Assembly: GCF_000524195.1 (NCBI RefSeq)
Contig: NW_020170392.1
Span: 479,069-543,068, forward strand
From: Echinococcus granulosus
Lineage: Eukaryota > Platyhelminthes > Cestoda > Cyclophyllidea > Taeniidae
DNA: 64,000 nucleotides
Direction of reading: 5' to 3'
The notes below the pieces were generated by a model. It was not told the DNA's origin. It made no database searches and worked only from the letters and a program-made list of their open reading frames with translations. The translations under genes and the position numbers were made by a program. This document shows, piece by piece, positions 50,780 through 64,000 of the stretch (its first letter is position 1; the number at the start of each line of letters is the position of its first letter).

Positions 50780-51649
50780 CTTACTATTTTCGGACCTGAG
50801 CCAATGACGCCAGCTGGCGAACCTAGGAAGGAAAGGAGCACCGAACCAACAATCTGACCTTAAGATATGATATTTAATGAAACCAAACAACCAATTCAGA
50901 ATTTTTGTAAACACATAGCAAAAGAAAGTAGCAAAGTTTTGTTTAAATATCTTGCATGTACCTAATTAATTGCATAGACTTGTGCGTGTACCTGCATTCC
51001 AGATAAAAAGCATAATTTGACTATACATAAATGGGAGTTTGTTATATGAATAATTAGCGCAACAAAGAGCATCTGCATCGCAGAGCTAGTGCTAGCAATT
51101 GTCACGTAAACCGTTTGCGATCCGAAGCAAGTGAAATTGGATTAGCTAGGTATACCCCTATTTTACAGACAAAATGCAAATATGCTCCCTTTTGTTTTTT
51201 GAAGCTGAAGGTAAAGTAACACCTTGAGGTTCCTTTAGGGATGTGTATTGTAGGTGAGAAACTGTTTTACTCGGCAACTCTCTCTTCCAGTAAGCTTCAG
51301 GTCATCTTTTGGCCTTCTTGCATAAATAAGCCAAACTACTTTCTTTAGATTTATTAACTTGCTCCGAGGTTTTAGTTCAATGTTTTTAAATGTTATTAAA
51401 CAAACTAATATCAAGTAGGTATCCTATGGCTCCTACTGATGTTCTTCTGCACATCATAAGATTTGTATTGGACTAAGATAACTGCTGGATGACTAACAAA
51501 TCATATTTGCCTCCAGATTTTTTATTTTTTAAGAACAAAATATCACTTAAGCATATTTATGCCTTTATCAGCATTTATTTTATACAATGATGTGGACAGA
51601 ATAATAGTGAGGGCCAAGATGTAATTGTAGAGCTCCGATTCTCCCCCAA
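50780..51649. other. 5' flank of the DUSP-like gene; no other gene
   Basis: The open frame extends upstream of the chosen start to 50914 (residues MFTKILNWLFG...), but the ATG at 50779 is preferred because it gives the conserved MGxxMTKVLP start. The rest is AT-rich and featureless. Confidence 0.5.
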
Positions 51650-51820
51650 GATATAAGAAGGCACAATACCCCGGCAGAATACATATATTTGACATAGGGT
51701 GGGACTTGGACCTGCTAGCATGGACCGAAGGCTAGCCTACCTGCAGAAGGTACAATGGGGGAGTGCCTAAATGCTCCTTTTACAAAACTGTGAGTTAAAC
51801 GAACAACTAACTTATTGCCA
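51650..51820 (+). repeat. Dispersed repeat family A, copy 4
   Basis: Contains AAGAAGGCACAATACC, GGCAGAATACATATATTTGA, CTGCTAGCATGGACCGAAGG and distal GAGTTAAACGAACAACTAAC. It lies directly before copy 5, so the two form a tandem pair. Confidence 0.6.
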
Positions 51821-51821
51821 C

Positions 51822-51945
51822 ATGAAATTAGAACAAAATATGTATTGTCGATGTTTAGAAGCTATAAGGAGGGAACTATTGGCATGATCTGGAAGTCATG
51901 CCCCCCCCCGTGGGAAGTTAAAAACTGACCAAACCATTACAGTAG
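51822..51945 (+). repeat. Dispersed repeat family A, copy 5 (shorter)
   Basis: Contains AACAAAATATGTATTGTCGA, ACTATTGGCATGATCTGGAA, GTCATGCC followed by a C run, and AGTTAAAAACTGACCAAACC. Compared with the others it is shortened in its middle. Confidence 0.6.
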
Positions 51946-52808
51946 TATTTTACACAAAAGGCACTATCCAAAACATGACTTTTCTTAAAGTGATGGACTA
52001 GAAAATAGATTTTTTATCGAATTTTATGTCCGTAAGAATGACGAGTCGTTTAAGTGTTAAAAATACCGTTACAAACTACTCATGATCGTGACCGTAGTGT
52101 AATTGTCAAGTTCAAATTAGAACTTGATTTACTTAGGTCATGCGTTAGTCTAGCCTTATTCACCCTCATGACGAGCTTTCTTCGTCTCCCTCACTGATTT
52201 CCAATTCCAATAACGGATTTGCAGAGAAAACAAGGCTTGTTTAAAATTAGGAGGCGCAAATTGGGATGTACAGGCTCAGTAGGGATTAGAGGTTCCCATT
52301 CTCTTTAAAGTGAGACAATGACTCTGCAAATATTCTAGAGTACATGTACATATGTAAATTGCTCAATGCGTTGGCAATTTATTGGCAAATTTTAACCTAT
52401 GTGGAGTGTTTAGGTGGTGCATGGGGGTTTCAGTCGTTTAATTGAGCAATTTGTATTCGATTACATTGTCTACTGTGTTTGACTACGCTAGTCGAGTAGT
52501 TTTGTACCCGTATTCCGCACATCGCAGGATCAACGACTCATTTAGACCTATGCCGGCATCCGTTAACTTCTACTCCCCAACAGAGAGCTGTTAATGTGCG
52601 TTCGAAAACTCTTCTAGCAAAATTAAGAATCTAAAATAAACAACAAATTCTATGCATTTCGCCAACTAGCCTTTGTGAGTGAAATGTATTCAACAGATAT
52701 TTGCGGTGCCTTGAACAATGACGCCCTGAACGTTGCGTAAAAGTGCGACCAAAAACCGCAATTCAGGCTTGAAGTCGTCACCAGTTCAAATGCGCAAAGT
52801 GGGGCGGT

Positions 52809-52818
52809 CATAAAAAGG
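52809..52818 (+). promoter_or_regulatory. TATA-like element of a possible small gene
   Basis: CATAAAAAGG lies about 60 bp before the ATG at 52877 and within a GC-richer patch. The spacing would suit a core promoter with a short 5' leader. The leader also contains a minimal start-stop upstream frame, ATGTGA, at 52863-52868. Confidence 0.35.
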
Positions 52819-52876
52819 CGCCTCTACATTCTTAATCAGGTCGCTTTGGTGGAAAGGGTTTCATGTGACATACTTC

Positions 52877-53101
52877 ATGGCCACCGATGACTCCAACCCA
52901 GAGGACCACGTCTTACCACAACGTAGAAACTCCCTCTGCTACGTAACCCGATTCGGTTCCAAGGTGGAGACCGTGAAGCAAAGGGCAGTCTATGCAGTGA
53001 CTACAGAAGCCACGCAAACTGATCTTGATGCGGAGATGACGAAAGGTTTCCTTCTCCTCAAACAAATCCTGCTAGAACTTACTAATAAGCGAACGCCTTG
53101 A
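52877..53101 (+). CDS. Possible small single-exon gene, 74 residues, unknown
   Basis: A frame from the ATG at 52877 (CTTCATGGCC, a good start context) encodes a hydrophilic 74-residue protein: MATDDSNPEDHV at the start, a basic middle (GSKVETVKQRAVY) and a leucine-rich helical end (GFLLLKQILLEL) closing with TNKRTP. There is no signal peptide or membrane segment. Base composition is richer in GC than its surroundings, and the opposite-strand frame is weaker. I do not recognise a family. It sits between family A repeats, so it could also be repeat-derived. The upstream TATA-like element supports it; the absence of a nearby AATAAA weakens it. Confidence 0.38.
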   Translation: MATDDSNPEDHVLPQRRNSLCYVTRFGSKVETVKQRAVYAVTTEATQTDLDAEMTKGFLLLKQILLELTNKRTP

Positions 53102-53349
53102 CAAGGACATTCGTCTCCTCCAACTATCTTCTCTCCACTGAAACCTTGTAATTCATAGTCTGTTTCTCTGTAATTTATGCAAAATATATCATAGTGATTG
53201 CTTTGGAATTCTGTCTTTGTTGTCGATCGGAGCTTTGCAAAGATGACCGTTATAAGGAATGCAAACAGAAGCACTATGTAGTCTTGGTCGAGCCACTCGC
53301 GTACCTGCCTTCCTTAATCCTTTACCGATGGCCTATGCTGTATATCATC

Positions 53350-53520
53350 TTATAAAGAAGAGAGAAGACATGATACTCGTGCAGAATATGCATTGGCGAC
53401 GTTCAGAAGGGCTTGGTGGGGTACTAGCCAACGGACAGAAATGCAACGGCCATGGGCTTCAGTGTCCGCTCAACCAAAGCGAAGAGTTAAAAGAACAATC
53501 AAAGTTTTATATCACAGTTA
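53350..53520 (+). repeat. Dispersed repeat family A, copy 6
   Basis: Contains GAAGACATGATACTCGTGC, GCAGAATATGCATTGGCGAC, GTTCAGAAGGGCTTGG, GGTACTAGCCAACGGACAG and GAGTTAAAAGAACAATCAAA. It is the copy closest to the inferred family order in its first half. Confidence 0.7.
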
Positions 53521-54917
53521 GCTTTTGTGGCATGGATAAAGCAAAAACCAGCCCCACAATCCGTTAGTGCGAGACCTTCGTTACAAACTTTGTACAGACC
53601 TTTGCAACTTTATCGCATCAAATCATTAATTGCAGCATAATACCCCTAAAAGCAAACACATATTTTGACTTTATATTCTGTTTAACTGCATGTCTAGCTA
53701 CCTAGAAACTTCAGTATCCCTGGCCCGCACTTGGGCCAGGAGACGTGCTGCACTAGCTATTCGGAGACTTACACTGCCCTTTGCACAACCACAATAAATC
53801 TTCCGCCTTGGTGATATGGCCTATTTCAACTTTGGGGAAAACTTTGCGTGATGTTTAAAACCCTGTCAACAGCATTTGAACTCATCGGGTGACTGATAAT
53901 CGCTGCGAAAACGCTGAAAATTACTTGTTTGTGCTTTTTTGCATGAATGATGCAAGCACAATCAGGACAAAATATTTATTAGCTGATTACGTTGTTAAAC
54001 GACCTTAAACAAGCGTTAATTTAACTGCACCACAATTAGCATCGGTAATCTACTGCTATTACCGGAGAGATATAAAGGCCCCATGCTATTAGTTTGCATA
54101 ACTAGCTGTGACAGTCTCACTCTTGAAATCAGTTAAAATTAATTTAATGGATAGACAGATGTGGTGCGCAGAGTGAAATTGTACGGATTCAGCGATGGAT
54201 GTGGAAAAGTTGGACGGATCTACTGCCTTTGATTTTAAGCGTGCGAATTGGTCAAGGGTACTTTGATGGCGCGGCATTGCACAAATTGGAACTATTTGGT
54301 AAACTACAAATCATTAACTTTTTTAATTTGTTCCTTGAAGTGCAAACAGTACCTTATCAAATGGCGTGGCACATTCACTGATTTCCTAAAGTTTTAAGGC
54401 ATCACTGAGCAGAATTGCCTGAGGTTTAAAAAATTTATTGTCGTTTTGATCAGTAGCCTATTTATATAAATAGTGTAAGGATGTGTATTTTAAACAATAC
54501 GATAAAAATTGATGGAGGATGGGTAATAAATGGGGTAAGAATAGTGCGCTTGTGGTACTGAACTGATTTACGTCAGTTCGTGTTGCTCATGATACATTTT
54601 ATTTACCTTTATAATCACATGTCACGTTTTGCTCTATTGTTTTTTACGATTTTTATTGTCTTAATTGTTATGCAGGAACAAAATTGATTTCCTTCTAAAG
54701 TGTACCAAAATATCTGCTTTAAGGCGGAAGTGGGTCTGATATCTCTTTATAAACTTTATCAGTTATTTATTGACCTGAAGCCGAAGGAATTGGAATAACT
54801 ACCTTCAGCCGCGTATTCAAATCACACGGCTCGCTTGCGCTGGGTGGCTCGTTTCGCGCGTTAAGGTTTTGGAAGATTGGCTTTTTGATTGCCATTTCTC
54901 TCATTACTTGGGTCGAA
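53521..54917. other. Upstream region of AKT
   Basis: No gene recognised. The last ~130 bp (about 54800-54917) are richer in CG dinucleotides (CTCGCTTGCG, TTTCGCGCG) than the rest and may be the AKT promoter or 5' leader. The call is based on composition only. Confidence 0.4.
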
Positions 54918-61899
<6,982 letters not shown>

Positions 61900-62536
61900 C
61901 TCTCCCACTCTCTCCTCTGCGTGTGTTAGCCTAAAGTCACTTTGCTCTCTGTTTAATTCGGAACACGTGAGCGCAGTAGTTTCGATATTTTTTAAGGTTC
62001 ATTGTCATCTAGTAGGCGGTTTTATTTTCCAGTTAGAAGGTAGGCGATTCTTAGTCTGTTTTTGCATTTATCCTCATGTCTCATGCGTTGCGTTTCTGGC
62101 AATACAGATTGTAGTCTCTTTTCACTACCGTCATCAACTAGCTTTAAAATTGTTTTTTTTTATTTAAAGTGGTGCTGCCAAAGTTACCGAGACCTATCAA
62201 TTTTCTTATAGGCACTCGTGAGCCATTCTCATTATCCTTGCATCATGTCTATGTTCAAGAAGAATGCGTAACAGTTTCTGGTTTAGCAAAATGTCTATGT
62301 GCAATTTAAATGACCTTGTTTTTCTCCTTGATTCTTTGAGGGCTCTCAAGGTGGGTAGTAGGAAGGAGTTCCGTGAATTGGTTCATATGTTGCATTTCAT
62401 TACACCCTTACCGATAAAGATTGAGAGTTTAAAGAACTGACAGAGTCGGAGTTTACTGTCACTTCGGTAGTTCTCGACCGCCTTTCGAAATTCTACCTTT
62501 ACCATTTCCTAATTCCAACTTCTTTTCTCATTGCAG

Positions 62537-63157
62537 AAAGGCGCAAGGTTTGACTGTTTATATCAGGGGGACTTTTGGAGGTAAGGTGCACTGCCGGTGT
62601 GTGTATGCATGTATTTTGCGTGTTCTCTGACGAAATCTGCGCGTTTAATCCACTAACTCAAGTGGTAATAGCTCTCAGGAGTCCCTCCGTTGAGTTAATG
62701 GAGATGCTAGCAACAGTTTTCAATCCGAGAACCAACGACCCTTACCAACACACACCTCTTTTTTGTTTCTAGGCTCCTTCCCGGCGGACGTGATCACAGG
62801 TAGGCTCTAAGACGCTTTGCCTCCAACCACCTTTTTTGCTACTTAAGGGTATTCTATTTGATGTTAGGTAGTGTTTTTCCAGTGCATCTGTACCCAAGGC
62901 TTTTCTGAGGAATGTCTTTAAGAGGCTCTCAGATGCCACAAATTGGATGCGACTTCAAGATCAACGATTCGCTGGCTCTATTTTTGCATGTGAATTTACA
63001 CTAGTGCGAACCACCACAAGCCTGTTCTGTTGCCGGACAACAACAGATGCGTAAGACCGCCTTTTTCTGTTTTGTAGTTCGTCGCATTCAACCAAATTCC
63101 CGTGCGTCGCAACTCAGACAACAACCCAGCTTCTCTCCGTCATATATTCGGACATGA
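62537..63157 (+). other. Possible alternative 3' exons downstream of AKT
   Basis: Three segments bounded by good splice signals follow the AKT stop: 62537-62580 (TTGCAG| to |GTAAGG), 62773-62799 (TTTCTAG| to |GTAGGC) and 63078-63157 (TTTTGTAG| to a TGA). Entered in phase 2, the phase left by AKT exon 7, they read without a stop and join consistently: a segment with VYIRGTFG, then SFPADVIT, then RRIQPNSRASQLRQQPSF and a stop. If exon 8 were skipped, AKT would gain a ~50-residue tail without the turn and hydrophobic motifs. They could equally be the last exons of another transcript, or chance. No similarity is recognised. Confidence 0.3.
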
Positions 63158-63392
63158 TTATTTTTCTCCCCCCGGTCAACTGTTTGACTCGTGCCTGCGT
63201 GTCTCATTCGTGGAAATCACGGTCATCTCGCACTGTGTATCTCTCTGTCTCTTCATTTCGCTCTCCATCCCTGTGACCTGGCATTTCTCTTGTACCATTG
63301 CTGACGGGGTTGTTCGCCCTCTGCTTTCTTCACTACCACTTTGGAACGTTTAAATCTCAGTCCTGAGTTGTTTTGGCAATACTGATATTGCT

Positions 63393-63398
63393 AATAAA
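63393..63398 (+). terminator. Polyadenylation signal AATAAA
   Basis: Canonical AATAAA about 1.5 kb beyond the main AKT stop and about 240 bp beyond the end of the candidate downstream exons. It could end either transcript form; no nearer AATAAA was noticed after 61899. Confidence 0.4.
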
Positions 63399-63540
63399 GA
63401 ACATATATACTGCTGTATCCACTACCTTTTTGTCTCTGCTCTTCCCCTCATCGTTCATAATGTACACGCATGTTCGATCATCCTTATCCTGTGCTGCTGT
63501 TTTGCGTCGTTTAACCAGCGAAACTGCGCACTCGCTAACT

Positions 63541-63558
63541 GTGTGTGTGTGTGTGTGT
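63541..63558 (+). repeat. GT dinucleotide microsatellite
   Basis: Nine consecutive GT units followed by ATGCTTGTG. Simple repeat in the AKT 3' flank. Confidence 0.85.
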
Positions 63559-64000
63559 ATGCTTGTGAATTGCCCACCCTGTCACACAGGGGAGGTATAA
63601 ACGCACACAACAGTTTAGTGATTTATTTCATGCTTTTTTATGAGGATTTGCTTTTATCCCGTGGATTGTCATCTGAGCGTGTCTGCTTTCCACGTGTGTT
63701 AACGAGGTTATACTGGACGTGCACAGACACCCACTGCCCTGTAGTTTATAGGCGACCCAAATTCAAACCTCCTAGCTCTTTGGTCCGGTCCTCCCCTCTA
63801 CAGTCGCCACTTTGAACCATCTGACTAAACACTTGAGTTGGTGCCTGTCATGTGTGGCGATTCCCGTGCAGTGGGTTGACCATGTGATGTGGCTTTGGAT
63901 TTACTGGAATTGGTGACGCGTCTGCCGCAGTTCCTTCCCCTGTTTTGCCCAGTTTGTCCCTCAAGCGCCATTGATTTATGCCGCCTTTCCAATGTGTGTG

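Overview
This is a eukaryotic nuclear scaffold, most likely from a flatworm and probably a tapeworm. The support is as follows. The genes have many short exons and several very short introns (40-54 and 73-83 nt; my recollection is that tapeworm introns cluster near such sizes). Spacing between genes is long, old interspersed repeats are frequent, GC is about 40-45% by eye, and there are three 100-N scaffold gaps. The species assignment is inference. Exon models below were built by hand from reading-frame continuity, splice sites and intron phase. In the main models every junction phase agrees.

Layout. 1-10.9 kb: no recognisable gene; a two-and-a-bit-copy tandem array with tRNA-like box motifs (3.27-3.96 kb) and a 17-bp poly-G tract (8.43 kb). 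11.0-12.6 kb: an intronless class A GPCR on the minus strand whose C-terminal tail is broken by an assembly gap. 12.6-28.0 kb: gene-poor, with one copy of a ~700-bp dispersed repeat (family B), part of family C and a gap. 28.0-35.8 kb: a complete 14-exon PHD+SET gene of the KMT2E(MLL5)/SETD5/UpSET family on the plus strand. 36.6-38.8 kb: an unrecognised 8-exon gene with four consecutive introns of 40-54 nt. 39-46 kb: dispersed repeats, including an LTR-like arrangement and another gap. 47.2-50.8 kb: a minus-strand DUSP15/22-like dual-specificity phosphatase homologue that has lost its catalytic Cys, Arg and Asp. 51.6-53.5 kb: more family A repeats around a possible small TATA-driven gene. 54.9-61.9 kb: a complete 8-exon AKT/PKB kinase on the plus strand, followed by possible alternative 3' exons up to 63.2 kb.

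How the genes relate. They are not an operon. AKT is the insulin/PI3K-pathway kinase. The GPCR is a probable peptide or orphan receptor. The KMT2E/SETD5-like protein is a chromatin reader or scaffold. The DUSP-like protein is predicted to be a non-catalytic, membrane-anchored phosphatase relative. The main novelties are the triple-dead pseudophosphatase, the microintron-rich unknown gene, the divergent GPCR core motifs, the GC-AG intron in the AKT catalytic loop, and the exact 63-bp sequence found inverted at the edges of two assembly gaps.
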